From the NCBI RefSeq assembly GCF_031181185.1, contig NZ_JAPSKZ010000021.1, forward strand, positions 1 to 32,164: a stretch of DNA of 32,164 nucleotides. The letters are read 5' to 3'. Of the stretch, positions 22,701 to 29,811 are shown in pieces (positions within the stretch are counted from its first letter, which is position 1; each line of letters begins with the position of its first letter). The DNA is from Phenylobacterium sp. Lineage in GTDB: Bacteria; Pseudomonadota; Alphaproteobacteria; Caulobacterales; Caulobacteraceae. The notes below the pieces were generated by a model. That model ran no database searches. It was not told where the DNA came from and saw nothing but the letters and a program-made list of their open reading frames with translations. The translations under genes were made by a program, and so were the position numbers.

Positions 22701-22742
22701 CGGCCCATCCGAATGTTTCGGGGGTGAGGGGCCGAGGGGCGA

Positions 22743-23327
22743 ATGGCGGGTTTTGAATTCGAGCAGGTGGACGCGCCTGCGCCGGTGCGGATCACCGGTC
22801 GGATCAAGTGGTTCGACGCGGGCAAGGGCTATGGCTTCATCGTCCCCGACGACCCGGGCCAGACCGATCTGAAGGACGTGCTGCTGCACGTGACCAGCCT
22901 GCGCAGCTCGGGCCGCGAACACTGCCTGGAAGGCTCGATGATCACCTGCGACGTGGTTCGCCGCCCGAAGGGCTGGCAGGTCGCCGAGGTGGTCGAGCTT
23001 GACGAAAGCACCGCCACGCCGCCCGATCGGTCGCGGGAGAGCGGCCTACGCCGGGAGGGCATGGGCTTCGCCGCCGCGCGGCCGCCAAGGCGGGCGCTCG
23101 AGGCCACGGGGCCGCTCGAGCAGGCCAAGGTGAAGTGGTTCAACCGCGCCAAGGGCTATGGCTTCGTCATCCGCGACAGCCAGCCGGGCGACATCTTCGT
23201 GCACATCGAGACGCTACGCCGGTCGGGCATGGAGGACCTCCAGCCGGGCGACAACGTGATGGTGCGGTTCGCCGAGGGCCCCAAGGGTCTTGTTGTGGCC
23301 GAGATCGAAGCGTCTAGTCTGAGCTGA
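22743..23327 (+). CDS. Cold-shock protein with two cold-shock domains
   Basis: A 194-residue protein with two OB-fold cold-shock domains, at about 18-86 and 126-191. Each has the RNA-binding motif: [13 protein letters not shown] in the first and [13 protein letters not shown] in the second, with [12 protein letters not shown] and [12 protein letters not shown] as second RNA-binding strands. The linker is Arg-rich and likely flexible. Caulobacter is known to have such two-domain proteins (CspC and CspD), of which some are induced in stationary phase. GAGGGG before the ATG at 22743 supports the start. It probably binds single-stranded RNA and modulates mRNA structure. Confidence 0.92.
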   Translation: MAGFEFEQVDAPAPVRITGRIKWFDAGKGYGFIVPDDPGQTDLKDVLLHVTSLRSSGREHCLEGSMITCDVVRRPKGWQVAEVVELDESTATPPDRSRESGLRREGMGFAAARPPRRALEATGPLEQAKVKWFNRAKGYGFVIRDSQPGDIFVHIETLRRSGMEDLQPGDNVMVRFAEGPKGLVVAEIEASSLS

Positions 23328-23349
23328 GACTGCTTCGGAGCCCGACCCC

Positions 23350-23859
23350 TTGTATCCAGGAACGATCGGCTGGCGCGTGCTGCTGGCCGCCGCAATTGCG
23401 CTGACCGCCGGCGGCGCGGCCCAGGCCCAGCTGCCCCGGCAGAACCCCTCGAGCTGCAAGGGCCAGGCTGAGCTCACGCCCCTGCAGCCCCTGACGCTGA
23501 CGACCGACAAGGGCGCTTTCAAGTTCATGGTCGAGCTGGCCGACAGCCCACGCGAGCGGGAATACGGCCTGATGTGCCGCAAGCGGATGGCGCCTGACCG
23601 CGGGATGCTCTTCCAGTTCCCCAAGGCCGACTACCAGGCCTTCTGGATGCGGAACACGCTGATCCCACTGGATATCATCTACATCGGTGCGGACGGCCGG
23701 GTGGTCTCCATCGTTCGCAACGCCCGACCTCTGGATGAGACGCCGCTGCCGTCGAGCGCTCCGGCGAAGTTCGTCCTGGAGCTGGCGGGGGGCCGAGCGG
23801 CCCAGATCGGGCTCCTGCCGGGCGACAAGGTGCAGCATCGGGCGATCGCCGGTGGATGA
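23350..23859 (+). CDS. DUF192 exported protein
   Basis: A 169-residue protein with a signal peptide (WRVLLAAAIALTAGGAAQAQ, probable cut near residue 27) and a DUF192 domain at about 55-163. The domain shows FMVELADSPREREYGLMCRK, MLFQFPKADYQAFWMRNTLI and PLDIIYIGADGRVVSI, then FVLELAGGRAAQIGLLPGDKV. The family is widespread and its function is unknown. The start is TTG at 23350, with GGAG about nine bases upstream; no ATG or GTG would keep the signal peptide. Its end overlaps the GTG start of the thioesterase gene by eight bases. Confidence 0.85.
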   Translation: MYPGTIGWRVLLAAAIALTAGGAAQAQLPRQNPSSCKGQAELTPLQPLTLTTDKGAFKFMVELADSPREREYGLMCRKRMAPDRGMLFQFPKADYQAFWMRNTLIPLDIIYIGADGRVVSIVRNARPLDETPLPSSAPAKFVLELAGGRAAQIGLLPGDKVQHRAIAGG

Positions 23860-24277
23860 TCAGGTTCCGGCGCCGCCGGAGGGTTTCGTCCGCTCGGAGC
23901 TGCGCGGCCCCTTTTCAACGCACAACGGGCCGTATTTCCATCGGGTCGGCGGAGCGCCCGACACCGTGGGACAGGCGTTCTTCGCCCTGCCGCGGCACGC
24001 CAACGGCCTGGGCCTGGTCCACGGCGGCATGCTCTCAGCCTTCATGGACGGCCTGCTGGCCATGGCGGTCGGCCGCGGCACAGGGCAGGTGGCGATGACC
24101 ATCCACCTGTCGACCGACTTCCTGCACATGGCGCGGCTGGGCGAGTGGGTGGTCGGCGAGGCGCGGATGACGCGGGCCACCAAGGAGATCGGCTTCGCCG
24201 AGGGCGTGGCGCGGTCCCGCGGCGTGGACGTCGTAAGGGCCTCGGGCGTGTTCAAGCTGATGGCCAGACGCGCCTAG
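23852..24277 (+). CDS. PaaI-type hotdog-fold thioesterase
   Basis: A 141-residue hotdog-fold protein of the PaaI/YdiI type, which hydrolyses acyl-CoA or aryl-CoA thioesters. The helix carries LGLVHGGMLSAFMDGLLAMA, with the HGG motif and Asp65 typical of the catalytic region, and the strand TIHLSTDFLHMARLGEWVVG follows. The GTG start at 23852 overlaps the DUF192 gene by eight bases, pointing to an operon; the ATG at 23856 is in a different frame. The natural substrate is not evident from sequence. Confidence 0.88.
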   Translation: MDDQVPAPPEGFVRSELRGPFSTHNGPYFHRVGGAPDTVGQAFFALPRHANGLGLVHGGMLSAFMDGLLAMAVGRGTGQVAMTIHLSTDFLHMARLGEWVVGEARMTRATKEIGFAEGVARSRGVDVVRASGVFKLMARRA

Positions 24278-24290
24278 GCCTTCACGGCGT

Positions 24291-24319
24291 TTGCGGAAAT
24301 CCCGAAACGCCCATATTGC
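24291..24319 (+). promoter_or_regulatory. Promoter of tRNA-Pro(TGG)
   Basis: TTGCGG (24291-24296) and TATTGC (24314-24319) are separated by exactly 17 bases. The tRNA begins 19 bases after the -10. Confidence 0.6.
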
Positions 24320-24337
24320 AGGGCCTCTCCGACGCTC

Positions 24338-24414
24338 CGGGGCGTAGCGCAGCCTGGTAGCGCATCTGCTTTGGGAGCAGAGGGTCGCAGGTTCGAATCC
24401 TGCCGCCCCGACCA
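24338..24414 (+). tRNA. tRNA-Pro (TGG)
   Basis: The fold is complete: acceptor CGGGGCG/CGCCCCG, D arm GCGC...GCGC, anticodon stem TCTGC/GCAGA around loop TTTGGGA (anticodon TGG), T arm GCAGG-TTCGAAT-CCTGC, discriminator A and encoded CCA. It is a second proline tRNA besides the GGG gene at 6859-6935 and is not interrupted. Confidence 0.97.
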
Positions 24415-24456
24415 GCGTTGGGGGCGAGACGTTGAAGGCTTTGGGATCAGAGACGC

Positions 24457-24765
24457 ATGCTTGCGCGCATCTTCCGCCCGTCCAAGACCGCCATGCAGTC
24501 GGGGCGCGCCAAGACCAACGAATGGGTGCTCGAATTCGAGCCCAAGGACGCGCGCCGGCCTGATCCGCTGATGGGCTGGACCCAGACGTCGGACACCGAG
24601 TCGAGTCAGATCCGGCTGCAGTTCGAGACGAAGGAAGACGCGGTGCGCTACGCCGAACAGCACGGCATCGCCTTCCAGCTGATCGATCCCAAGCCCGCCA
24701 AACGCATCATCAAGGCCTACGCCGACAACTTCGCTTTCGGGCGGAAAATACCCTGGACCCACTGA
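24457..24765 (+). CDS. Accessory complex I subunit, NDUFS4-like (ETC complex I subunit)
   Basis: A 102-residue protein of the family of mitochondrial NDUFS4 (18-kDa subunit), an accessory subunit of NADH:ubiquinone oxidoreductase kept in alphaproteobacteria. Matching features are MLARIFRPSKTAMQSGRAKT, NEWVLEFEPKDARRPDPLMGW, QIRLQFETKEDAVRYAEQHG and the C-terminal YADNFAFGRKIPWTH. It has no signal peptide and should attach to the cytosolic arm. It is flanked by tRNA-Pro and tRNA-Arg, and the latter begins 25 bases after its stop, so they may be cotranscribed. Confidence 0.93.
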   Translation: MLARIFRPSKTAMQSGRAKTNEWVLEFEPKDARRPDPLMGWTQTSDTESSQIRLQFETKEDAVRYAEQHGIAFQLIDPKPAKRIIKAYADNFAFGRKIPWTH

Positions 24766-24789
24766 CCGGTCCGGGCCGAGCACCTTTGG

Positions 24790-24866
24790 GCGCCCGTAGC
24801 TCAGCTGGATAGAGCACGTGCCTTCTAAGCATGTGGTCGCAGGTTCGAATCCTGCCGGGCGCGCCA
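24790..24866 (+). tRNA. tRNA-Arg (TCT)
   Basis: The fold is complete: acceptor GCGCCCG/CGGGCGC, D arm GCTC...GAGC, anticodon stem CGTGC/GCATG (one G-T pair) around loop CTTCTAA (anticodon TCT), T arm GCAGG-TTCGAAT-CCTGC, discriminator G and encoded CCA (24864-24866). It reads the rare AGA and AGG codons. Confidence 0.97.
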
Positions 24867-24894
24867 ACTCCTGAGGCTAGCGAGGAGAGCGCCG

Positions 24895-25383
24895 ATGACC
24901 CGTCCCGAAGCCGATCCCGACGCGGTGACCGTCACAGAGACAGGCATCGGAAAGTTCCAGGTGGAGGTCCTGGCGGCCGGAGCGACCTTCCTGGCCGACG
25001 AACCCACCGATGTCGGCGGGCTGGGTTCCGGACCTAATCCCTACGAGCTGCTGGGCTCGGCGCTCGGGGCCTGCACGGCGATGACTCTGCGCCTCTACGC
25101 CGAACGGAAGGGCTGGCCTCTCACGCGGGCGACGGTGCGGGTGCTGCACAGCCGCTCGGCGGCGGGTCAGGATCGTTTCCACCGCGAGGTCACTCTGGAG
25201 GGCGGTTTGGACGCCGACCAGCGCCGCCGGTTGATGGAGATCGCCGACCGCTGCCCGGTGCATCGGACGCTGGAGGGCGGCGCCAGAATCTCCTCCGTGA
25301 TGGCCTCGCCGCCGGATCTGGCGGCGCTGGAACGCTCGGGCCTCGGTCACATGCAGGCGATGGAAGAGGCCTGCGCGGACTAG
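24895..25383 (+). CDS. OsmC-family peroxiredoxin-like protein
   Basis: A 162-residue OsmC-type protein, a family that reduces organic hydroperoxides. Two redox cysteines are present: Cys60 in LGSALGACTAMTLRLYAERK and Cys120 in EIADRCPVHRTLEGG, with the upstream GPNPYELL motif. The PVHRTLE end resembles the YhfA-like branch of the family more than Ohr, so the substrate is uncertain. GAGGAGAG about nine bases upstream supports the ATG at 24895. It follows tRNA-Arg by 28 bases. Confidence 0.9.
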   Translation: MTRPEADPDAVTVTETGIGKFQVEVLAAGATFLADEPTDVGGLGSGPNPYELLGSALGACTAMTLRLYAERKGWPLTRATVRVLHSRSAAGQDRFHREVTLEGGLDADQRRRLMEIADRCPVHRTLEGGARISSVMASPPDLAALERSGLGHMQAMEEACAD

Positions 25384-25471
25384 CCGGCGGGATCAAGCTT
25401 GACCATTCGCCTCGGGATTGCCGCAGACTCGCGGCGGCATCGTCTGCGTTGGGGAAGACCGGGAAGCCACC

Positions 25472-25672
25472 ATGAGCGACGCGACCTACATGTCCTTCGT
25501 GCCGCGATCGAAGCGGGACAAGCTGCGCAGGGTGCTTGAGACCGAGGACACCGGCGCCCTGCGGTGGACCGAGAAACGCGGCCTGTTCGGCAGTGAGTTC
25601 TACTTCTCCGGGCCCTCAGCCCTGGTCCGGAAGACCCACGCGTATATCACCGCCTGGCTGGCCGACGGCTGA
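25472..25672 (+). CDS. Small basic protein of unknown function
   Basis: A 66-residue protein with SFVPRSKRDKLRRVLETEDT, GALRWTEKRGLFGSEFYFSG and PSALVRKTHAYITAWLADG. It has no signal peptide, Cys or membrane span, and I know no named family. It looks like a small alpha/beta fold. The ATG at 25472 has GGGAAG about nine bases upstream and is preferred over the in-frame ATG at 25418. Coding character (third-position GC) matches its neighbours. It sits between OsmC and the pseudouridine synthase genes. Confidence 0.6.
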   Translation: MSDATYMSFVPRSKRDKLRRVLETEDTGALRWTEKRGLFGSEFYFSGPSALVRKTHAYITAWLADG

Positions 25673-25711
25673 GGTCTTGCCCGGAGGCGGCCCGGGCCCC
25701 TACAGACGGCC

Positions 25712-26515
25712 ATGGCCTGGACCCGCCGATACGACGAGCCCGAACCCCAGCGGGTGAACAAGTGGCTGGCGCAGAGCGGAGTCTGCTCCCGGCGTGAGGC
25801 CGAGGCGCTGATCGCCGACGGGCTGGTCAGCATCGACGGCGAAACGGTGACGGACGCGGGCCGCAAGATCCTGCGGGGCCAGATCCTGACCCTGGCCGAC
25901 CGCGCCTCCGAGCAGCTGCAGGGGTTCACCGCCGTGCTGAACAAGCCGGTGGGCTATGTCTCTGGACAACCCGAGCCTGGGCACACCCCGGCCGTGCGGC
26001 TGCTGACCAACGCCAATCTGCTGGGAGAGGGCGCGGCGCCGGCCCCGAACGCCAGCCTGCCGCCGCTGGGGCGGCTGGACGAGGACAGTCGAGGGCTCCT
26101 GATCCTCTCCGACGACGGGGTGTTGGCGAAGGCGGTGATCGGGCCGGAGTCCGACCTCGACAAGGAATACGTCGTCCGCGTCGCCGGTCAGGTGGACGAG
26201 ACCAAGCTCGGGAAGCTGAGGCACGGCCTGAGCCTGGACGGTCGCCAGCTGAAGCCCGCCAAGGTCACCGTGATCCAGGGAAACACCCTGCGCTTCGTGC
26301 TGAAGGAGGGCCGCAAGCGCCAGATCCGCCGGATGTGCGACCTGGTAGGCCTCAGGGTCACCGACCTGCTGCGCGTGCGGATCGGTCCTCTGCGACTGGG
26401 TGACCTGCCCGAGGGCCGCTGGCGGATGCTGAGCGCTGACGAACGCGAGGCTATGGTCCGCGCCTCTACTCCGTCCGGTCCGCGGAAGACGCCTTCGCCA
26501 CCACGACGGACTTGA
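25712..26515 (+). CDS. 23S rRNA pseudouridine synthase, RluF/RsuA family
   Basis: A 267-residue enzyme that should isomerise a uridine in rRNA. An S4 RNA-binding domain (about 13-62: RVNKWLAQSGVCSRREAEAL) is followed by the catalytic domain with Asp123 in PLGRLDEDSRGLLILSDDGV. Next come DKEYVVRVAG and the C-terminal LKEGRKRQIRRMCDLVGLRV. The features are closest to RluF (which modifies U2604 in E. coli), but RluB or RsuA cannot be excluded. The last 50 bases overlap the 3' end of the convergent aldehyde dehydrogenase gene, and the C-terminal tail (SGPRKTPSPPRRT) is encoded there. Confidence 0.9.
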   Translation: MAWTRRYDEPEPQRVNKWLAQSGVCSRREAEALIADGLVSIDGETVTDAGRKILRGQILTLADRASEQLQGFTAVLNKPVGYVSGQPEPGHTPAVRLLTNANLLGEGAAPAPNASLPPLGRLDEDSRGLLILSDDGVLAKAVIGPESDLDKEYVVRVAGQVDETKLGKLRHGLSLDGRQLKPAKVTVIQGNTLRFVLKEGRKRQIRRMCDLVGLRVTDLLRVRIGPLRLGDLPEGRWRMLSADEREAMVRASTPSGPRKTPSPPRRT

Positions 26516-27872
26516 TGTTGACGAACTCGTGAATGCCGAAGCGAGCGAGTTCGCGGCCGTAACCCGAGTGCTTGATGCCGCCAAAGGGCAGGCGCACGTC
26601 CGAGCGGACGTTCTGGTTCACGAAGCTCATCCCGGCCTCCAGGGCGTCGGTGGCCAGCCGTTCGCCGCGGGCCAGATCGCCCGTCAGTACTCCCGAGCCC
26701 AGGCCGAACTCGCTGTCGTTGGCGATGCGGACCGCCTCGGTCTCGTCGGCCGCCTCGATGACCGCGGCGACGGGGCCGAAGACCTCCTCGTCATAGGCCG
26801 CCATGCCGGTCTTCACCCCGGCGAGCACTGTGGCGGGATACCAAGCGCCTGGACGGTTGGGGATCTCGCCGCCCGTCAGCAGACGAGCGCCGGCCGCGAC
26901 GCTGCGCTGCACCTGGTCGTGGACTCCGTCGCGGTCGGCGACCCGGACCAAGGGGCCCAGTTTCGTCCCGTCGGCGCGGGGATCGCCCATTATGTACCCC
27001 TCCATCTCCCGGACCAGCGCCCGCTCGAAGGCCTCCCGGACCGAAGCCAGCACGATGAAGCGTTTCCCGGCGATGCAGCTCTGGCCGGCGTTGACCATCC
27101 GGGCCTGGGCGGCGGTCCTGGCGGCCGCCTCGATGTCGGCGTCGTCGAGGACCAGATAGGCGTCGCTGCCGCCCAGTTCGAGCACGCACTTCTTCAAGGC
27201 AGCGCCGGCCTGGGCGGCGACCTTGCGACCGGCCTCAACGCTGCCCGTCAAGCTGACGGCGGCGACGGCCGGATCTGCGATCAGCGCCTCGACGCCCGAG
27301 GCGGGGATCAGCACCGTGCGGAAGACGTCGGCGGGAAAACCGGCGGCCTTGAACACGTCTTCAATGGCGAGCGCGCAGCCCGGCACGTTGGAGGCGTGCT
27401 TCAGGACGCCGGCGTTGCCGGCCATCAGCGTCGGGGCGGCGAAGCGGAAGACCTGCCAAAACGGGAAATTCCAGGGCATCACGGCCAGGACGGCCCCCAG
27501 CGGCCGGTAGGCGACCTTGGCCTTGGCGTCGCCGAACGAGACGTCCTCGTCCGCCAGGAAGGCTTCAGCATGTTCGGCGAAGTGATCGCAGGCGCCGGCG
27601 CACTTCTCCACCTCGGCCCGCCCGTCAGCGAGGGTCTTGCCCATCTCGGCGCACATCAGTTCGGCGAACTCCGCCTGCCGGTCGCGCAGCACCTGGGCCG
27701 CGGCGCGCATCAGCCGGCCGCGCTCGGCAAACGAGGTCGCGCGCCAGCCATCGAAGGCCGCGCGGGAAGCGCGGGCGATCTGCAGCGCCTCGTCCGGGGT
27801 GTGGCCTTCGTAACGGCGACCCGGCTCGCCGGTGGCGGGATCGACGGTCTGGAAGACGGGGCGCTCGGTCAT
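26466..27872 (-). CDS. NAD(P)-dependent aldehyde dehydrogenase, succinate-semialdehyde type
   Basis: A 468-residue aldehyde dehydrogenase. The catalytic Cys266 is in NAGQSCIAGKRF, the general base Glu232 in LELGGSDAYLV, and the oxyanion Asn135 in VMPWNFPFWQ. The coenzyme motif SLTGSVEAGRKVA is present. The C-terminal NQNVRSDVRLPFGGIKHSGY with GIHEFVNIKSV is typical of the bacterial succinate-semialdehyde dehydrogenase group (GabD/Sad-like). The ATG at 27872 overlaps the kinase stop as ATGA and has a GGAG upstream, so the longer upstream reading is rejected. The end overlaps the pseudouridine synthase gene by 50 bases. Confidence 0.9.
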   Translation of the reverse strand: MTERPVFQTVDPATGEPGRRYEGHTPDEALQIARASRAAFDGWRATSFAERGRLMRAAAQVLRDRQAEFAELMCAEMGKTLADGRAEVEKCAGACDHFAEHAEAFLADEDVSFGDAKAKVAYRPLGAVLAVMPWNFPFWQVFRFAAPTLMAGNAGVLKHASNVPGCALAIEDVFKAAGFPADVFRTVLIPASGVEALIADPAVAAVSLTGSVEAGRKVAAQAGAALKKCVLELGGSDAYLVLDDADIEAAARTAAQARMVNAGQSCIAGKRFIVLASVREAFERALVREMEGYIMGDPRADGTKLGPLVRVADRDGVHDQVQRSVAAGARLLTGGEIPNRPGAWYPATVLAGVKTGMAAYDEEVFGPVAAVIEAADETEAVRIANDSEFGLGSGVLTGDLARGERLATDALEAGMSFVNQNVRSDVRLPFGGIKHSGYGRELARFGIHEFVNIKSVVVAKASSADRTE

Positions 27873-28738
27873 GGCGGATCTCCGGGAGGCAGGCGGACGG
27901 CGCGGGGACGACGCTGCGCATCCAGCTGGAAGACCATATCGGCGCGGCCGGGCATCTCCGCCAGGATCCAACGCGTGAGGCGTTCGTAGTGGGCGATGAA
28001 GCGGGCGACCTCGGCGTCCGACATTCCCCGTCCGGTGCGGGCGCGCAGCTTGTGCTCCTGCTCGGTGCGCCAGGCCCGGACCACCTCGAACCCGGGGGCT
28101 TCCAGCAGCGCCAGCCGGTCGAGGCGCCCGAACAGGGCCTGGTACGGCCCGGCGAGCTGGCGGTTGGCGTAGGTCCGCCAGACGGCGTCAGGATCATGCT
28201 CCGCCTCCAGGCGGTTCACCGGGCGAACGAGGTCGACCTCAGGCTGAGGCAGGGCGCCGACGCACCAACCCTCGAAGACCACCACGTCGACGGGACCGAC
28301 GATGGCTCGCCACATGGCGGCCGGCCGGCGCTCGTCCGCGGCCTTGTCGAACGCAGGCAGGGCCGTCCGGCCGGGCAGGGCCAGCGCGTCGAGCACGCCG
28401 CAGCCCAGGGCGATATCGTGCGTCCCCGGCGGGCCGCGGACGGCCAACAGAGGATGCACTTGGCGCGAGAGCCAGCCCCGCGCCTCACGGCTGAGGTATA
28501 TGTCGTCGAGCGAGAGCGCAGCAGCCTTCAGTCCCCGCGCCTCGAGCAGACGCGCCGTCGCCGCCGCGATCGTGGATTTGCCCGATCCCTGCGCGCCGCA
28601 GAGGCCGACGACCGCCGGACGGACCGCGGCCGCACGGGCTGCTTCGTCGGCTAGGGGCCGGCAGACCTGCTCGACGGTCTCGGCGAAGGACGACGGCAGG
28701 CCCTCCGCCGTCAGGAAATCGTCGAGCCAGGCCTCTAT
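27869..28738 (-). CDS. Glycerate-kinase-like P-loop kinase without a canonical start codon
   Basis: The reading frame encodes a P-loop kinase of the D-glycerate 3-kinase (plant-type) group. It has Walker A GAQGSGKST (about 48-56), SLDDIYLSREARGWLSRQVH, the family motif VVVFEGWCVGALP, and QEHKLRARTGRGMSDAEVAR. Reading back from Walker A, the frame stays open to the SDR stop TAG at 28753-28751, yet holds no ATG, GTG or TTG. The first such codon downstream is GTG 28459, beyond Walker A. I give ATA 28738 as a tentative start because AGAGGG lies nine to ten bases upstream. It could also start at a CTG (28714) or be made by TAG read-through. The stop overlaps the dehydrogenase start. Confidence 0.72.
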   Translation of the reverse strand: MEAWLDDFLTAEGLPSSFAETVEQVCRPLADEAARAAAVRPAVVGLCGAQGSGKSTIAAATARLLEARGLKAAALSLDDIYLSREARGWLSRQVHPLLAVRGPPGTHDIALGCGVLDALALPGRTALPAFDKAADERRPAAMWRAIVGPVDVVVFEGWCVGALPQPEVDLVRPVNRLEAEHDPDAVWRTYANRQLAGPYQALFGRLDRLALLEAPGFEVVRAWRTEQEHKLRARTGRGMSDAEVARFIAHYERLTRWILAEMPGRADMVFQLDAQRRPRAVRLPPGDPP

Positions 28739-28750
28739 GTCCGCCGCCCT

Positions 28751-29746
28751 CTAGTAGCCGCCGATCACCGGCAGGATCTCGCCCGTGATGTAGCTGGCCG
28801 TCTGGGGCGAGGCGAGGAAAACGAAGGCCGGCGCGATCTCCTCCGGCTGGGCGGGACGGGCCATGGGGGTGCTCGCGCCGAACTCGGGCGTCTTGTCGGG
28901 CTTGTCGGCCGGGTTGAGCGGCGTCCATACGGGGCCCGGCGCCACCGCATTCACGCGGATACCCTTCTTGATCAGGCTGCCCGCCAGCGAGCGGGTGAAG
29001 GCGTGGATGCCGCCCTTGGTCATCGAATAGTCCAGCAACTCCTGCGAGCCGCGGATGCCGGTGACCGAGCCGCAGTTGAGGATCGAGCCCCCAGCCTTCA
29101 GATGCGGGACCGCCGCCTTCGCCATATTGAAGTAACCGTAGAGGTTGGTCTTCAGCGTCCGGTCGAAGTGGTCGTAGTCGATGTCCTCGATCGACTTGGC
29201 GTGCATCTGGAAGGCGGCGTTGTTGACGAGCACGTCCAGCTTGCCGAAGGCCTCGACGGCCTTTCGGACGGCGTCCTCGGCATAGGTAGGATCGGCGACA
29301 TCGCCGGGCAGGAGCAGCGCGCGGCGGCCTTCCTTCTCGACCGCCTGCTTCGTGAGCTCGGCGTCCTCGTGCTCGTCCAGATAGGCGATGGCCACGTCGG
29401 CGCCTTCGCGGGCGAAGAGGACGGCGATGGCCCGGCCGATGCCGGAGTCGCCGCCGGTGACCAGGGTGGCCATGCCCGCCAGCTTGCCCGAGCCCTTGTA
29501 GTAGGGCGCGTCCCACATCGGCTTCAGCGAGAGGTCCCCTTCGAGGCCGGGCTTCTCCAGCGCCTCCCGCGGCAGGGGCGGGATGGGGTACTCGCGGGCG
29601 CCGGTCTGGGGCGGCTTGTCCTCGCCGCCTTCCTTCGGCTGGAAGGAGCGCTCCTCCTTGGCTTCGATGCGATCTTGGATTTCGCGCTCATGCTCGGCGG
29701 TGCGCGCGGCGTCTTGCTGGAAATCGCCGGATTCTTGGCTGGTCAT
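28751..29746 (-). CDS. Short-chain dehydrogenase/reductase, YghA/YdaD-like
   Basis: A 331-residue SDR. The N-terminal 85 residues are a charged extension (EHEREIQDRIEAKEERSFQP, then PLPREALEKPGLEG) usual in the stress-linked YghA/YdaD/YhxC group. The Rossmann core has VTGGDSGIGRAIAVLF (cofactor), NNAAF (175-179), catalytic Ser227 and the pair Tyr240/Lys244 in DYSMTKGG. It ends ITGEILPVIGGY. AGGAGA eight bases before the ATG at 29746 fixes the start. The stop TAG is followed in the same frame by the kinase reading. Its group is often part of general stress responses; the substrate is unknown. Confidence 0.9.
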   Translation of the reverse strand: MTSQESGDFQQDAARTAEHEREIQDRIEAKEERSFQPKEGGEDKPPQTGAREYPIPPLPREALEKPGLEGDLSLKPMWDAPYYKGSGKLAGMATLVTGGDSGIGRAIAVLFAREGADVAIAYLDEHEDAELTKQAVEKEGRRALLLPGDVADPTYAEDAVRKAVEAFGKLDVLVNNAAFQMHAKSIEDIDYDHFDRTLKTNLYGYFNMAKAAVPHLKAGGSILNCGSVTGIRGSQELLDYSMTKGGIHAFTRSLAGSLIKKGIRVNAVAPGPVWTPLNPADKPDKTPEFGASTPMARPAQPEEIAPAFVFLASPQTASYITGEILPVIGGY

Positions 29747-29811
29747 GGCCCCGTCTCCTCTGGAAGGTCGCCGTCGGCGGACCAATCCCGCAGGGGCGCA
29801 GGGGTTCCGGA

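Noticed and set aside
27869-28459. Kinase gene starting at GTG 28459
   Set aside because: This would omit Walker A (GAQGSGKST) and the SLDDIYLS segment, both intact in the same frame upstream, so the protein would lack ATP binding.
29747-29811. General-stress (EcfG-type) promoter before the SDR gene
   Set aside because: On the minus strand GGAAC is present, but the expected CGTT after 16-17 bases reads GATT, so the match is too weak to claim.
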